A DNA stretch of 64,000 nucleotides, from contig CACFZK010000001.1 of NCBI GenBank assembly GCA_902570785.1, positions 62,001 to 126,000 on the forward strand. The letters run 5' to 3'. Position numbers and translations under genes: made by a program. This document shows, piece after piece, positions 34,301 to 44,162 of this stretch (within the stretch, counting starts at the first letter, position 1; every line of letters starts with the position of its first letter). Source of the stretch: an uncultured Pelagibacteraceae bacterium. Its GTDB lineage: Bacteria > Pseudomonadota > Alphaproteobacteria > Pelagibacterales > Pelagibacteraceae. Under the pieces are notes generated by a model that made no database searches, was not told the DNA's origin, and saw nothing but the letters and a program-made list of their open reading frames with translations.

Positions 34301-34761
34301 GCAAGTTTATTTAAATCATTAATTTTATTTGTTTTGACTAAATTATTAAATAGTGAGTCTATGCCTCCGCTTAAAACTAATAAGTCGTTAGAGTTATCAA
34401 ATAAATCGTCTAATGAGCATGTTGGAACGAGATTCTCTTTGGTTTCCAAATAACTTTTAGATGACAATTTAACCAAATTATTATAGCCCTTTTCGGTTTT
34501 GGCAAAAATTGGCAATTTACCAATTGTCTCATTGAATTTAAAATTAATTTGCGTTCCAATAATAGGTTGGGTACCTGCTTTACTTATAGCTTCAGAAAAT
34601 TCTAAAGCCCCACAAAGATTTAAGCTATCACTTAAACCCAACGATTTTATTTTATTTTTTTTACAATACTCTGCTAAATCTTCTATTTTGATGGCACCTT
34701 CGCAAATTGAATATTGGGTATGTACTTTAAAATTATTAAATTTTATTTTTGCATCAGACAT
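31342..34761 (-). CDS. dnaE: DNA polymerase III subunit alpha
   Basis: Replicative polymerase, 1139 residues. N-terminal PHP domain (KFNNFKVHTQYSICEGAI...). The catalytic palm follows: PVGPGRGSGAGSLVAYSL and the Asp pair in MPDFDIDFCEEKRD, with further contacts in LVKFDILGLNTL. Helix-hairpin-helix and OB-fold regions (VAGTIMSIQEKKSAKGTPFAII) lie near the C-terminus. Length matches DnaE1 rather than the shorter error-prone DnaE2. It is the last gene of the gatC-dnaE chain, overlapping lolD by eight bases, an alphaproteobacterial arrangement (proS-lolC-lolD-dnaE). Confidence 0.98.
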   Translation of the reverse strand: MSDAKIKFNNFKVHTQYSICEGAIKIEDLAEYCKKNKIKSLGLSDSLNLCGALEFSEAISKAGTQPIIGTQINFKFNETIGKLPIFAKTEKGYNNLVKLSSKSYLETKENLVPTCSLDDLFDNSNDLLVLSGGIDSLFNNLVKTNKINDLNKLASIIKKNFSSSFYLEIQRHNDKGESKLEDIFLNLSENENIPLIASQEVFYINKDMYEAHDALLCIGEKTYVNETNRRKYSDNHYFRPNEEITKLYSDIPEALENNYNFPFRFSFKVKKSKPILPSIKISNSRNENDELTFLSNEGLKNRLENFILKNKDQANLEKIEKKYLDRLSHELSIIHKMNYSGYFLIVSDYIKWAKLNDIPVGPGRGSGAGSLVAYSLDITDLDPIEFGLIFERFLNPDRISMPDFDIDFCEEKRDLIFNYLKSKYKNGVAHIITFGKLKARMALRDIGRVLGLPYGHVDKICKMIPFDPSRPLSLQESIDREPRFKQEEKNNPKVKKLIELSLKLEGLNRNLATHAAGVVITGEKLSEEVPLYRDNSSKLLLPSTQFDMHSSENAGLVKFDILGLNTLTLISKTIKILKSKNIDLDISKISLTDSKVYEMLSTGETTGLFQLESSGVRSSLKQMRPNKFEDIIALVALYRPGPMNNIPIYNDCKNGLKKPDYIHESLEKILKPTYGIIIYQEQVMQIAQKLANFSPGEADILRKAMGKKKRKELEKQEEKFINGATKNGIGKDIAVFIFQKIKPFAEYGFNKSHAAAYALIAYQTAYLKKYYPEDFIAATMSTELSNTDKLREFVEELKRLKIEIVRPSINKSYADFISEKGKIYYALSAIKSVGKEAVSNIIKERKKNGKFKTINDFIKRVNPKDINKLQLEGLVKAGAFDELFSDRGSLLKAIPKIIQFNKTLWEEKISNQTSLFSNKLESDETVFKIENKENDSKKDILLNEFQSIGFYMSDHPLNVYKDHFGEFKIKSFLNYVESSETNGYVAGTIMSIQEKKSAKGTPFAIIKFSDLKSEYELFLFSDLLIANREILKTANSFLITLQKDSSKDLINSRRINIKNILPINDFINKSYDNVTIEINGKTNMEDLKSLLSDNGETKIQLKVNRNSKMYIFSLKNRRKFNLSKLSALKNKEYIKKISF

Positions 34762-35437
34762 TGGCTCTTTTTATATCACCATCACTAATGCTTAAAGCAT
34801 AATCAGCTTTTTTTGCTAATTCTCTATTATGAGTTGCAATTAATATTATTTTATTTTTTTCTCTTAACTTCAAAAAATAGGAGAATATATCTTTAGCATT
34901 TTTATTATCTAGATTGCCAGTAGGTTCATCGGCAAGGATTATTTTAGTTTCCGCAATAAGAGCTCTTGCAATTGCAACTCTTTGTTGTTCACCACCGGAC
35001 AAATCGGATGGAAAATGATTTAGCCTATGACCCAAATTTACTTTTTTTAAAAATTTTTCGGCAATTAGAATAGATTTTTTATATTTTTCATCTCGTATAA
35101 TTAATGGCATAGCTACATTCTCTAAGGCGGTAAAATCAGATAACAAATTATTATTTTGAAAAATTATTGAAATATCCTCTCTTATTAACTTATTTTTTTC
35201 TTCATCATTAATATCTGTGATTGATTTACCAAAAATAAAAATTTTACCATTTGTTGGCGCATCCAATAATGATATTAAATGCAAAAAAGTTGATTTACCT
35301 GAACCGGATGGGCCTAGTATAGCAATTACTTTTCCAGTTTCGATCTTAAGATTTATATTTCTTAAGACTGTTATTTTTGATCCATTATTTACAAAGTTTT
35401 TCGATAAATTCTTTATTTCAATGATTTTTTTAGTCAT
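34754..35437 (-). CDS. lolD: Lipoprotein-releasing system ATPase LolD
   Basis: ABC ATPase that powers lipoprotein extraction from the inner membrane. Walker [16 protein letters not shown]-loop region [18 protein letters not shown], signature [15 protein letters not shown], Walker [13 protein letters not shown] and switch His in IATHNRELA. Length 227. It overlaps the permease gene by eight bases. Confidence 0.96.
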   Translation of the reverse strand: MTKKIIEIKNLSKNFVNNGSKITVLRNINLKIETGKVIAILGPSGSGKSTFLHLISLLDAPTNGKIFIFGKSITDINDEEKNKLIREDISIIFQNNNLLSDFTALENVAMPLIIRDEKYKKSILIAEKFLKKVNLGHRLNHFPSDLSGGEQQRVAIARALIAETKIILADEPTGNLDNKNAKDIFSYFLKLREKNKIILIATHNRELAKKADYALSISDGDIKRANV

Positions 35438-36662
35438 ATTTTAATGCTTTTATAGGTTCTATTTTGGTCACAGCAAGTGAGGGAAATAATGATGCTATTA
35501 TAGAAGTAACTATTGAAAAACCTGAAATTAATAAGATAGAGCTAAGACTAATTTCGCTCGGCATTTCTGTTAAAAAATAAACATCCTCAGGAAATATTTG
35601 TAAGTTAAAAGTATTAGACAGAAATAATCTTATACTCTCAATATTAAAAGAAAATAATACACCAAATATAAGACCTGTTATTGTAGCTGTAAAACCAATT
35701 ATAAATCCTGTCAGAAAAAAAGATTTAATAATAGATTTTTTTGATAATCCTAATGATTTAAGAATAGCAATTTCTTTAGTTTTATTTTTAATTAAAATTG
35801 TTAATCCTGAAACAATATTGAAAGCAGCAACTATAATTATTAATGTTAGTATTAAAAACATTACATTTCTCTCAACTTTCAGAGCTGAAAAAAAAGACTT
35901 ATTTTGATCTGCCCAAGTACTTACATAATAATTGGGATTTATATTCTGTATTTCATTTTTATATTTATATGCATTTAATGGGTCTTTTAAAAATATTTCT
36001 AAACTAATTTTGTCCGAATCTTTTCCAAAAAAAGATAAGGAGTCATTTAAGTGTAGAAATGAAACACTTCGATCAAATTCATAAAGGCCACTGCTAAAAA
36101 CTGCAGCAATCTTAAAAGATGATTGTCTTGGTATTTTCCCTAAAGGAGTGGTCATTGAATTAGATGACATTATGTTTATGATATCGCCAACAACAACTCC
36201 TAATTCAATAGCGAGATATTTTCCAATTATAATACTGCCGTTTGTAAAATTAGTGATTTGACCATCTATTATATTTGTATTTAATAAATCAATATTACTA
36301 ATCTTTTTAGGATCAATACCTCTTATTAATACACCTTTGGCGCTATTGTTATTTAGAATTACTGCTTCTCCATTTAATGTTTTAATAATTTTAAAGTTTA
36401 TATAGTTATTTGAAATTTCATTATAATAATTCTCAGTAATATTTTTTGAATACGGTTTTATAGTTATATGTGAATTAAAACCTAATATCTTATTCGTAAG
36501 CTCTGTTCTAAAACCATTCATAACAGACATAACTATGATAAGTACTGCAACACCAAGCATTATGCCTAAAAAAGAAAAAATAGATATAATTTTTAAAAAA
36601 CCTTCTTTTTTTTTGGGTTTTAAATTTCTTGATGTAATTAATTTTTCAACGTCTGTAAACAA
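35430..36662 (-). CDS. lolC: Lipoprotein-releasing system permease LolC/LolE
   Basis: MacB-type permease of 410 residues: N-terminal transmembrane helix (about 22-47), a large periplasmic domain, and three C-terminal helices (about 270-300, 315-345, 370-400). LolC/E signatures are MSVMNGFRTELTNKILGF and the cytosolic coupling region NKTKEIAILKSLGLSKKSI. Only one permease gene is present, as in many alphaproteobacteria, so LolC and LolE functions probably reside in a homodimer. It lies one base after proS. Confidence 0.93.
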   Translation of the reverse strand: MFTDVEKLITSRNLKPKKKEGFLKIISIFSFLGIMLGVAVLIIVMSVMNGFRTELTNKILGFNSHITIKPYSKNITENYYNEISNNYINFKIIKTLNGEAVILNNNSAKGVLIRGIDPKKISNIDLLNTNIIDGQITNFTNGSIIIGKYLAIELGVVVGDIINIMSSNSMTTPLGKIPRQSSFKIAAVFSSGLYEFDRSVSFLHLNDSLSFFGKDSDKISLEIFLKDPLNAYKYKNEIQNINPNYYVSTWADQNKSFFSALKVERNVMFLILTLIIIVAAFNIVSGLTILIKNKTKEIAILKSLGLSKKSIIKSFFLTGFIIGFTATITGLIFGVLFSFNIESIRLFLSNTFNLQIFPEDVYFLTEMPSEISLSSILLISGFSIVTSIIASLFPSLAVTKIEPIKALKYD

Positions 36663-36663
36663 T

Positions 36664-37977
36664 TTATTTTTTTATTTTTTTTATAATTTGATTTAAATCT
36701 AACATTTGAGAATCTGAATTAATCTCCTTAAATTCAAATAGTTCATTGGACGATTTAGAGCCAATAATAATTTGAAAAGGGATTCCTAATAAATCATGTT
36801 TTTTAAATTTGTTAGAAATATTTTCATCAACGTCATCTAAGAGAGCATCTAAATTATTTTTTTTCAATTCGTTATAAAGTTTTTTAGCTTTTTCTAAATT
36901 AGATGTGTCATTTTTGTTAATTGAGGGAATAATAACAACATCAAATGGTGAAACGGACTTAGGCCATTTCATTTTATTGTCTATATATTTTGCTTCAATT
37001 ATTGCAGCTACCAATCTTGAAACACCAATTCCATATGAGCCCATTTTAACAAATATTTTTTTTCCTTCTTTTGTATCAACCGAACAGTTCATAGGTTTTG
37101 AGTATTTGTCTCCAAAATAAAATATATGTCCGACCTCGATGCCTTTGGTTTTTATTTGGTTTTCTTTTTTTACATTTTTATCAAATTCTGATGATTTATA
37201 TTTTTCGTCGGTAACGGCATAATATTTAGAAAAATCATTCCTCATTTTATCTAATGATAATTTTTCATTCTTGTATTTATCTATTGAAATATCAAAAACC
37301 ATTTTGTCAGCATATATATTACTCTCTCCAGTTTCGGCTAAAATTATAAATTCATGAGATAGGTCACCGCCTATTGGTCCGGTTTCAGCTTTCATTGGTA
37401 TTGATTTTAATCCTAACCGCTGGAATGTTTTTAAATATGCATAAAACATTTTATTATAAGTAAATGCCGCCTCATTTTCGTTTAAATCAAATGAATATGC
37501 ATCCTTCATATAAAACTCTCTACATCTCATAATGCCAAAACGTGGTCTAAGTTCGTCTCTGAACTTCCACTGTATATGATAAAAAATTTGCGGCAATAAT
37601 TTGTATGATTTAACACTTGATCTAAATATTTCTGTAATTTGTTCCTCATTTGTTGGTCCATAGAGCATTTCTCTTTTTTGACGATCAGATATTCTTAACA
37701 TTTCCTCTCCATAATCATCATATCTTCCACTTTCTTTCCATATGTCAGCTGATTGTATAGTTGGCATTAACATTTCTTGAGCACCAATTTTATTCTGTTC
37801 TTCTCTTACAATTTTTTCAATTTTTTTCATTACTTTAAACCCAAGTGGTAACCATGAATAAATACCAGTAGAAGATTGTTTTATCATACCCGTTCGAAGC
37901 ATCAGTTGATGAGATTTTATTTTAGCCTCAGCGGGCAAATCCTTTGTAATTGGTACAAATAGTTTTGATAATAACAT
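36664..37977 (-). CDS. proS: Proline-tRNA ligase (short form)
   Basis: Class II synthetase of 437 residues. Motifs: GIYSWLPLGFKVMKKIEKIV, the proline-binding loop GPTNEEQITEIF, WKFRDELRPRFGIMRCREF (motif 2), GPIGGDLSHEF, and GSYGIGVSRLVAAIIEA (motif 3). The C-terminal anticodon-binding domain follows. The roughly 180-residue editing insertion of E. coli-type ProS is absent, as is normal for alphaproteobacteria. It shares one base with the rnj stop. Confidence 0.96.
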   Translation of the reverse strand: MLLSKLFVPITKDLPAEAKIKSHQLMLRTGMIKQSSTGIYSWLPLGFKVMKKIEKIVREEQNKIGAQEMLMPTIQSADIWKESGRYDDYGEEMLRISDRQKREMLYGPTNEEQITEIFRSSVKSYKLLPQIFYHIQWKFRDELRPRFGIMRCREFYMKDAYSFDLNENEAAFTYNKMFYAYLKTFQRLGLKSIPMKAETGPIGGDLSHEFIILAETGESNIYADKMVFDISIDKYKNEKLSLDKMRNDFSKYYAVTDEKYKSSEFDKNVKKENQIKTKGIEVGHIFYFGDKYSKPMNCSVDTKEGKKIFVKMGSYGIGVSRLVAAIIEAKYIDNKMKWPKSVSPFDVVIIPSINKNDTSNLEKAKKLYNELKKNNLDALLDDVDENISNKFKKHDLLGIPFQIIIGSKSSNELFEFKEINSDSQMLDLNQIIKKIKK

Positions 37978-39638
37978 TATAATCGAGCAATATTAATATT
38001 AGTAAAAGGTTTTTTTCCTGTTTTTTCTTTAATTAATTTTCTACAATTTTGTTTAATTGTTTCAATGAGATTTTTCTCTTGATTTTTATTTTTCATTGAA
38101 AATGACCTACAGGTACTAAAAATATTATCTTCCATTTCAAATATAATTTTTTCATCAAAATTATTTTCTGGTATTCCCCTATAAGAAATTATAGGCTTAT
38201 TTAGTTTGCCGCTATTATTTAATATTAACGTTATTTCTAGATACCCATTTAAAGATAAATTTCTTCTCTCTTTGATTGACTGTGAGTTTTCGCCTACTGC
38301 AATATTGCCATCTAAATACATTTTTCCGGAAGGTGCTTTATCAATAACTTCAGGATTTTGTCCTGGAAAAATTCTCACAATATCTCCATCTTCAATTCTG
38401 AGAGCATGAGGGATCTGCATTTCTTTAGCAAACTTTATATGTTCATTCATGTGTCTATGTTCCCCGTGAACAGGAATTATAGAATCAGGTTTAACCCAGT
38501 TATACATATCCTTCAAATCTTCTCTATTAGGATGTCCAGAAACGTGAACAAAATCTGTTTCCTCAGTAATAAGTTCAATTTCTTGCCTCACTAAGTCGTT
38601 ATGAAGTGAATATAATTTTTTTTCGTTTCCTGGAATAATTTTTGATGAGAATATTACTGTATCGCCTTTTTCAATAAATACGTCTGGGTGAATACCTTTA
38701 ACAATTCTTTTCATGGCACCCATAGGTTCTCCTTGACTTCCAGTGCATAAATAAACTAATTTTTCTCTAGGAAAATTTTTACTTTCTCTAGGATCAATTG
38801 GATTTGTGATATTCTGTAAGTATCCACACTGTTTAGCTGCTTTAAATATTCGATTCATTGACCTTCCAACTAAACAAACTTGTCTATTGATTTTTTCGGC
38901 GCAATAAAAAATGGTTTCCATTCTTGCAACATTAGAAGCAAATGAAGTTACAATAATTCTTTTTGATTTAAGGGACATTATTTTCAGAAGACTTTCTCTA
39001 ACGTCAAGTTCAGAACCGGCTCTTCCAGGACTAAAAATATTTGTTGAGTCACAAATCATAGCTAAGACCTTATTATTTCCAATTTCTTTAAGTTTTTTTT
39101 CGTTTATTTTCTCCCCAATTAATGGGTTTGGGTCAATTTTCCAATCACCTGTATGCAAAATCATACCTGCTGGTGTTTTTATACTTAACCCATTAGGTTC
39201 CAAAATTGAATGAGTTAAACTAACGAATTCTATATTAAACGGGCCTAATTCTATTTGGCCATTTAATTTTACAATTTTTAAAAAATTTGAAATATCTATT
39301 TTTTTTTCTTTAAATTTTTCTTGAATAAGCACTGAAGTAAATGGAGTAGCATATATATTGCATTTTAAATCTGGCCATATGTGTGATATTGCACCTATAT
39401 GGTCTTCGTGTGCATGTGTTAAAACAATTCCTAACAAATCATTTTTTTTATCAATTATATAGGCAGGATCTGGATAGATTAAATCTATGCCTGGAACAGA
39501 GTCATCAGCAAAACTTACTCCAGTATCAACAATGATCCATTGTTGACTTTCTTCATTTCCATAAGCATATAAGTTCATGTTTCCACCGATTTGACCTGAT
39601 CCACCTAATGGACAAAAAATTAATTCATTTTTATTCAT
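37977..39638 (-). CDS. rnj: Ribonuclease J
   Basis: Metallo-beta-lactamase/beta-CASP exo- and endoribonuclease for mRNA decay and rRNA 5' maturation. Zinc motif LTHAHEDHIGAI (H75, H77, D79, H80), then LHTGDWKIDPNPL, CDSTN, beta-CASP TSFASNVARME and CTGSQGEPMGA, and VSGHPNREDL with IPVHGEHRHM. Length 553. The neighbours proS and coaX match alphaproteobacterial order; nuo genes and birA, often next to coaX, are replaced by gatB here. Confidence 0.95.
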   Translation of the reverse strand: MNKNELIFCPLGGSGQIGGNMNLYAYGNEESQQWIIVDTGVSFADDSVPGIDLIYPDPAYIIDKKNDLLGIVLTHAHEDHIGAISHIWPDLKCNIYATPFTSVLIQEKFKEKKIDISNFLKIVKLNGQIELGPFNIEFVSLTHSILEPNGLSIKTPAGMILHTGDWKIDPNPLIGEKINEKKLKEIGNNKVLAMICDSTNIFSPGRAGSELDVRESLLKIMSLKSKRIIVTSFASNVARMETIFYCAEKINRQVCLVGRSMNRIFKAAKQCGYLQNITNPIDPRESKNFPREKLVYLCTGSQGEPMGAMKRIVKGIHPDVFIEKGDTVIFSSKIIPGNEKKLYSLHNDLVRQEIELITEETDFVHVSGHPNREDLKDMYNWVKPDSIIPVHGEHRHMNEHIKFAKEMQIPHALRIEDGDIVRIFPGQNPEVIDKAPSGKMYLDGNIAVGENSQSIKERRNLSLNGYLEITLILNNSGKLNKPIISYRGIPENNFDEKIIFEMEDNIFSTCRSFSMKNKNQEKNLIETIKQNCRKLIKEKTGKKPFTNINIARL

Positions 39639-40393
39639 ATTAAAAATTTTTTATAAATTTCTATAATTCCTAAGATCGTAATATTTTTTTCTATTTTCAC
39701 TTTTTTAATTAGACGGTTTTTAAAAAAATTAGCATATCCCCCAGTTAATATTAGATTTGAACTTATACCATTTTTATTATGTATTTTTTTTAAAATATTG
39801 TTTATTAAACCTTCATAACCCCAATAAAAACCTGATGACAGTGCTTCGTTTGTGTTTTTGCCATAACTTTTTGGATATTTTTTAAATTTAAAAGGCGGTA
39901 ATAGTGCAGTTGAGGAATGTAAATTTTCAATAGAAAGTTTAATACCAGGGGCTATTACACCGCCATCATAAACGCCTTTTGACTTAATAATATCAAAAGT
40001 GGTGGCAGTACCGAAATCAATAACAATACAATTTGACTTAAATTTGAAATATGCACCAATTGAATTAGCTATACGATCTGAACCAAGTTGAGAATATTTT
40101 TTAATATTGAATTTCATTATATTTTTTAAATTAAAGTTTTTGATTTCATAAACTTGCATTTTTTTCTTTTTAAAAATAAACTTAATTTTTTTAAAAACTT
40201 GAGGAACTACACTTGAAAAAAGAACTTCCTTATTAAAATTTTTTTCACTTATATTTTTAATTTTTGAAGTCAATTCTTTTTTTAAATTTGAGCTTTTTGA
40301 GTTAAATAAATAAGTGTTTTTTATTCTAAATTTTTTATCTATTTTACAAATCTTTATATTGGTGTTTCCTATGTCTCCAACTAAATAGTTCAT
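39635..40393 (-). CDS. coaX: Type III pantothenate kinase
   Basis: Phosphorylates pantothenate, the first step of CoA synthesis. ASKHA-type motifs: [11 protein letters not shown] at the N-terminus, [38 protein letters not shown] and [11 protein letters not shown]. Length 252. Pantothenate synthetase panC is in the same window at 52225, so the cell can probably make CoA from beta-alanine and pantoate. Four-base overlaps link it to rnj and gatB. Confidence 0.94.
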   Translation of the reverse strand: MNYLVGDIGNTNIKICKIDKKFRIKNTYLFNSKSSNLKKELTSKIKNISEKNFNKEVLFSSVVPQVFKKIKFIFKKKKMQVYEIKNFNLKNIMKFNIKKYSQLGSDRIANSIGAYFKFKSNCIVIDFGTATTFDIIKSKGVYDGGVIAPGIKLSIENLHSSTALLPPFKFKKYPKSYGKNTNEALSSGFYWGYEGLINNILKKIHNKNGISSNLILTGGYANFFKNRLIKKVKIEKNITILGIIEIYKKFLI

Positions 40394-41859
40394 TTTTTTA
40401 ATTCTGTTTTGAGGATTTCATTTACTAATTTTGGATTAGCCTTACCTGCTGAAATTTTCATTACTTCACCTATAAAGAAACCAAACAATTTCACTTTTCC
40501 TAACTTGTACTCTGAGACTTTTTCAGAGTTTTTATCTATGACTTTTTTTACAATTTTTTTAATTTCTTCAGGATTACTTTGTTGTTTTAGACCCTTTTCC
40601 TCAATAATCTTGTCTGCCGGAGAACCAGTTTTGACCATAATTTCAAAAACTTCTTTTGCTATCTTTCCTGAAATATTTCCGGAAGAGATTTGATTAATCA
40701 AAATGGCTAAATTCTTTGGTGAAACGGGTGACTCTTTTATTTCAATATTTTTTTCATTTAAAATAGCAAAAAGTTCCACAATAATCCAATTTTTTGCAAG
40801 TTTAATGTCTGCAGTTTTAATTACTTCTTCAAAGAATTTAGAAACATCAATTTCAGAAACAAGGACATTGGCTTCATAGGGTGAAAGATTGAATTTTTTT
40901 ATGTACCTATCTTTTTTTTGATCTGGGAGCTCTGGCAATTTCTTTTTTAAATTTTCTACAAAGGATTTCTCAATTTTTAAAGGAAGTAAATCGGGATCTG
41001 GAAAGTACCTATAATCATGGGCCTCTTCTTTTGATCTCATTGATCTGGTCTCTTTTTTTTTGGTATCAAAAAGCCTTGTTTCTTGGTCAATTGATCTACC
41101 TGACTCTAATAATTCAACTTGTCTTTTTGCTTCAGAATCAATTGCCATTTCCATAAATTTTATTGAGTTTACGTTTTTAATTTCACATCTGGTCCCAAAT
41201 TTAGTTTCACCTTTTTTTCGAACAGAAACATTAACATCCGCTCTTAAGGATCCTTCTTGCATGTTGCCATCACATGTACCTAAATATCGCATTATTGATC
41301 TGAGCTTTTTAACATAAGAATTTACTTCTTCGGGTGATCTAAGATCTGGCTTACTCACAATCTCCATTAAAGCAACACCTGATCTATTTAAATCAACATA
41401 AGTATTATCGGGACTTAAGTCATGAATACTTTTGCCCGCATCTTGTTCTAAGTGTAATCTTTCTATTCCAATTTTTTTACTTCCGTATGGCATATCAAGA
41501 TTTATCTCCCCTTCTCCAACAATGGGATTTTTATATTGTGAAATTTGATAACCAGCTGGTAGATCAGCATAGAAATAATTTTTTCTATCAAATATGGAGT
41601 CTAAGTTAATTTTTGCATTTAATCCTAAACCGGTTTTGACCGCTTGTTCTATACAATACTCATTTATTACAGGAAGCATCCCTGGAAAGGCTGAGTCTAC
41701 TAAACTTACTTGTGTGTTTGGTTTTCCGCCAAATTTCGTTGAAGAACCAGAAAACAGTTTAGAGTCTGAAACTACCTGAGCATGTACCTCTAAACCAATA
41801 ATTACTTCCCAATTATTTTTTTCAGTTTTTATAAAATAATTAAATTTGTCTTTCTCCAT
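40390..41859 (-). CDS. gatB: Asp/Glu-tRNA amidotransferase subunit B
   Basis: Converts Glu-tRNA-Gln (and often Asp-tRNA-Asn) to the amide form with GatA and GatC. Motifs: [78 protein letters not shown]; the C-terminal YqeY-like tail domain includes KAGKANPK-type residues ([14 protein letters not shown]). ATG at 41859 is preferred to the in-frame ATG at 41874, because it overlaps the gatA stop as TAATG. Confidence 0.96.
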   Translation of the reverse strand: MEKDKFNYFIKTEKNNWEVIIGLEVHAQVVSDSKLFSGSSTKFGGKPNTQVSLVDSAFPGMLPVINEYCIEQAVKTGLGLNAKINLDSIFDRKNYFYADLPAGYQISQYKNPIVGEGEINLDMPYGSKKIGIERLHLEQDAGKSIHDLSPDNTYVDLNRSGVALMEIVSKPDLRSPEEVNSYVKKLRSIMRYLGTCDGNMQEGSLRADVNVSVRKKGETKFGTRCEIKNVNSIKFMEMAIDSEAKRQVELLESGRSIDQETRLFDTKKKETRSMRSKEEAHDYRYFPDPDLLPLKIEKSFVENLKKKLPELPDQKKDRYIKKFNLSPYEANVLVSEIDVSKFFEEVIKTADIKLAKNWIIVELFAILNEKNIEIKESPVSPKNLAILINQISSGNISGKIAKEVFEIMVKTGSPADKIIEEKGLKQQSNPEEIKKIVKKVIDKNSEKVSEYKLGKVKLFGFFIGEVMKISAGKANPKLVNEILKTELKK

Positions 41860-43319
41860 TAATTTTCCCACCACCTATTTATTGAATTTTTAAAATTAAT
41901 AGCTTTTTCCATTGTTAAAGCGATATTTAAAATTGTTTGCTCATCCAAAGCTTTTGCGATTAATTGTAAACCCATTGGGTAACCCCTGCTATCTACTCCA
42001 CCAGGTATAGAAATTGCGGGTATACCTGCTAAATTAACAGGCACTGTAAATATATCATTTAAATACATTGAGATAGGATCATTAGTTTTTTCTCCAAATT
42101 TAAATGCAGAACTTGGTGTAGAAGGTGTAAGAATAGCATCCACTTTTTTAAAACTCTCGTCAAAATCATTTTTAATTAATTTTCTTACCTTTTGTGCCTT
42201 TAAGTAATAAGCATCGTAATAACCAGAGGATAAAACATATGTTCCAATTAAAACTCTTCGTTTTACCTCTCTACCAAATCCTTCACCTCGAGTATTTTCG
42301 TACATTTCTATAAGGTTTTTACCTTTTTTAGATCTATACCCATACTTTACTCCATCATATCTGGCTAAATTTGAAGACGCTTCTGCAGGCGCAACTATAT
42401 AATAAGTTGGTAATGCATAATTAGTGTGTGGTAGTGATATGTTAACTATGGTGGCACCTGATTTTTTTAAAATATCTATCCCTTTATTCCAAATATTATC
42501 AATTTCTTTTGGCATATTATCAATCCTGTATTCTTTAGGTATCCCAATTTTTAAACCTTTTACATTTTCTTTTAAATTTTTTGAATATTGTTCTTTTTTT
42601 TTATTAATAGAAGTTGAGTCTTTCGGGTCATATCCAGACATAGCTTCAAGTAATAAAGCACAATCCTCAACATTTTTTGTCATAGGACCTGCCTGATCTA
42701 AAGATGAAGCAAAAGCGACTATTCCCCATCGTGAACATAATCCGTAAGTAGGTTTTAAACCTACTGTGCCTGTAAAAGATGCTGGTTGTCTTATTGAACC
42801 ACCTGTATCAGTACCAATTGTAGCTGGTGTTAAATTTGCTGCTAAAGCACTTGCAGATCCACCGGACGATCCGCCAGGGACTAAACTTTTTCCTATTGGG
42901 TTTATTGTATTACCGAAATAGCTAGTTTCATTTGAAGACCCCATAGCAAACTCATCACAATTTAGTTTTCCTAAAATTATAGCGCCCTCCGACCATAAAT
43001 TATTTGTTACGCTAGACTCATATGCTGGTATAAAATTTTCGAGAATTTTACTTCCAGCAGTTGTTTTAATATTTTTTGTACAGAATAAATCTTTAACTGC
43101 AAGTGGAATGCCAGGAAGTAATCCTTTGTAATTTTTCTTTTTATCAAAGTTTTTAGCATCTTTAAGACTTTTTTCGAAACAAGTTGTAATAAAGGAATTT
43201 AATTTTTTTGCCTTTTCAATATTTTCAATAAAAAATTTTGTTACCTCTAATGAAGATATTTTTTTTGTTTTAATTAAATTTGCAATTTGGGTAAGGGTGT
43301 TTTGGTTTAGATCTGACAT
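41859..43319 (-). CDS. gatA: Asp/Glu-tRNA amidotransferase subunit A
   Basis: Amidase-signature glutaminase producing ammonia for GatB. Catalytic triad region: Lys in [13 protein letters not shown], then [18 protein letters not shown] with the cis-Ser and nucleophilic Ser, and [16 protein letters not shown]. Length 486. Gap to gatC is two bases. Presence of GatCAB suggests glutaminyl-tRNA formation by transamidation; whether glnS exists cannot be seen here. Confidence 0.97.
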   Translation of the reverse strand: MSDLNQNTLTQIANLIKTKKISSLEVTKFFIENIEKAKKLNSFITTCFEKSLKDAKNFDKKKNYKGLLPGIPLAVKDLFCTKNIKTTAGSKILENFIPAYESSVTNNLWSEGAIILGKLNCDEFAMGSSNETSYFGNTINPIGKSLVPGGSSGGSASALAANLTPATIGTDTGGSIRQPASFTGTVGLKPTYGLCSRWGIVAFASSLDQAGPMTKNVEDCALLLEAMSGYDPKDSTSINKKKEQYSKNLKENVKGLKIGIPKEYRIDNMPKEIDNIWNKGIDILKKSGATIVNISLPHTNYALPTYYIVAPAEASSNLARYDGVKYGYRSKKGKNLIEMYENTRGEGFGREVKRRVLIGTYVLSSGYYDAYYLKAQKVRKLIKNDFDESFKKVDAILTPSTPSSAFKFGEKTNDPISMYLNDIFTVPVNLAGIPAISIPGGVDSRGYPMGLQLIAKALDEQTILNIALTMEKAINFKNSINRWWEN

Positions 43320-43321
43320 AT

Positions 43322-43609
43322 TTATTCAACAACTTTTGGTACAATAAAAAAGTCTTCATTTTTATCAGGTGAGTTTTTTAGTATTTCATCTTTTATCTTA
43401 CCATCATTGACCTTGTCTTTTCGTGGTTCAAGTGATTTATTAACTATTGAGTTTAGTGGTTTTACATTATTAGTATCTAATTTATTCAGCTGCTCAACAA
43501 ATTTCAATATTGATGCTAAATCATTTGATAAAGACTCTAAATTTTTATCATCTAGTGAGATTCTCGATAGTTTGGCAACTTTTTTAACTTGGTTTTTATC
43601 AATAGACAT
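43322..43609 (-). CDS. gatC: Asp/Glu-tRNA amidotransferase subunit C
   Basis: A 95-residue belt subunit stabilising GatA-GatB. Typical N-terminal VKKVAKLSRISLDDKNLESLSNDLASIL helix pair (quoted in part: KVAKLSRISL) and the C-terminal NSPDKNEDFFIVPKVVE. It is the first gene of the gatC-dnaE chain. A candidate promoter on the minus strand is TTTACA (43649-43644), 17 bases, TAAAAC (43626-43621), leaving a leader of about five bases. Confidence 0.94.
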   Translation of the reverse strand: MSIDKNQVKKVAKLSRISLDDKNLESLSNDLASILKFVEQLNKLDTNNVKPLNSIVNKSLEPRKDKVNDGKIKDEILKNSPDKNEDFFIVPKVVE

Positions 43610-43628
43610 CTATAAACTATGTTTTAGT

Positions 43629-43656
43629 TTGTTTAGAAAGTGATGTAAAATATAAC
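43629..43656 (+). promoter_or_regulatory. Candidate leaderless promoter of ruvX
   Basis: TTGTTT (43629-43634), a 16-base spacer and TATAAC (43651-43656). With the usual six-to-seven-base distance the first transcribed base would be the A of the ATG at 43663. It overlaps the divergent gatC candidate promoter, so the two could compete. Confidence 0.4.
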
Positions 43657-43662
43657 ATATTC

Positions 43663-44118
43663 ATGGAAGATATAGAAGATTTTAAGAAATCTATAGGAAA
43701 GAAATCTCGATTATTAGGTATTGACCCAGGTAAAAAAAGGGTTGGAATAGCTATATCAGATGAAAATAAACTGGTGTCAACACCATTAAAAACAATCATA
43801 AAAAAAAATAACACTAATGTGATAAATGATATTTTAGAGATAATAAAAGAAAACAACATCAAAGGAATCGTCGTAGGTAATCCAATAAATATGGATGGTT
43901 CAAAAGGTCCGTCTTCTCAATCGGCAAAAGATTTTGCTAAAAATCTATCAAATAATATTTCGATACCCATCGTCATGTGGGATGAAAGATTGTCAAGCCA
44001 AGGAGCATTCAATTTATCGAGTAATTTAGGTATAAATACATCCAAAAAAGTTAAAAAACTAGACCAAAACGCTGCCTCATTTATATTACAAGGCGCAATT
44101 GATTATATAATCAGATAA
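43663..44118 (+). CDS. ruvX: YqgF/RuvX RNase H-fold protein (pre-16S rRNA processing)
   Basis: RNase H-like nuclease of 151 residues, implicated in 16S rRNA 5' maturation and proposed as a Holliday-junction resolvase. Motifs: LLGIDPGKKRVGIAISD with the first Asp, GIVVGNPINMDGSKG, VMWDERLSSQGA and the terminal LDQNAASFILQGAIDYI with the last Asp. A short N-terminal extension (MEDIEDFKKSIGKKS) precedes the domain. gatC on one side and pyrB on the other is the alphaproteobacterial order. Confidence 0.93.
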   Translation: MEDIEDFKKSIGKKSRLLGIDPGKKRVGIAISDENKLVSTPLKTIIKKNNTNVINDILEIIKENNIKGIVVGNPINMDGSKGPSSQSAKDFAKNLSNNISIPIVMWDERLSSQGAFNLSSNLGINTSKKVKKLDQNAASFILQGAIDYIIR

Positions 44119-44123
44119 ATAAC

Positions 44124-44152
44124 TTGCTAAGATAGCACAAAAGGCCTATAGA
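44124..44152 (+). promoter_or_regulatory. Candidate promoter of pyrB-pyrC-plsY
   Basis: TTGCTA (44124-44129), exactly 17 bases, then TATAGA (44147-44152). The start would be near 44159, leaving only about four bases before the ATG at 44163. No room remains for a pyrimidine-sensing attenuator. Confidence 0.45.
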
Positions 44153-44162
44153 GTTAATTTTA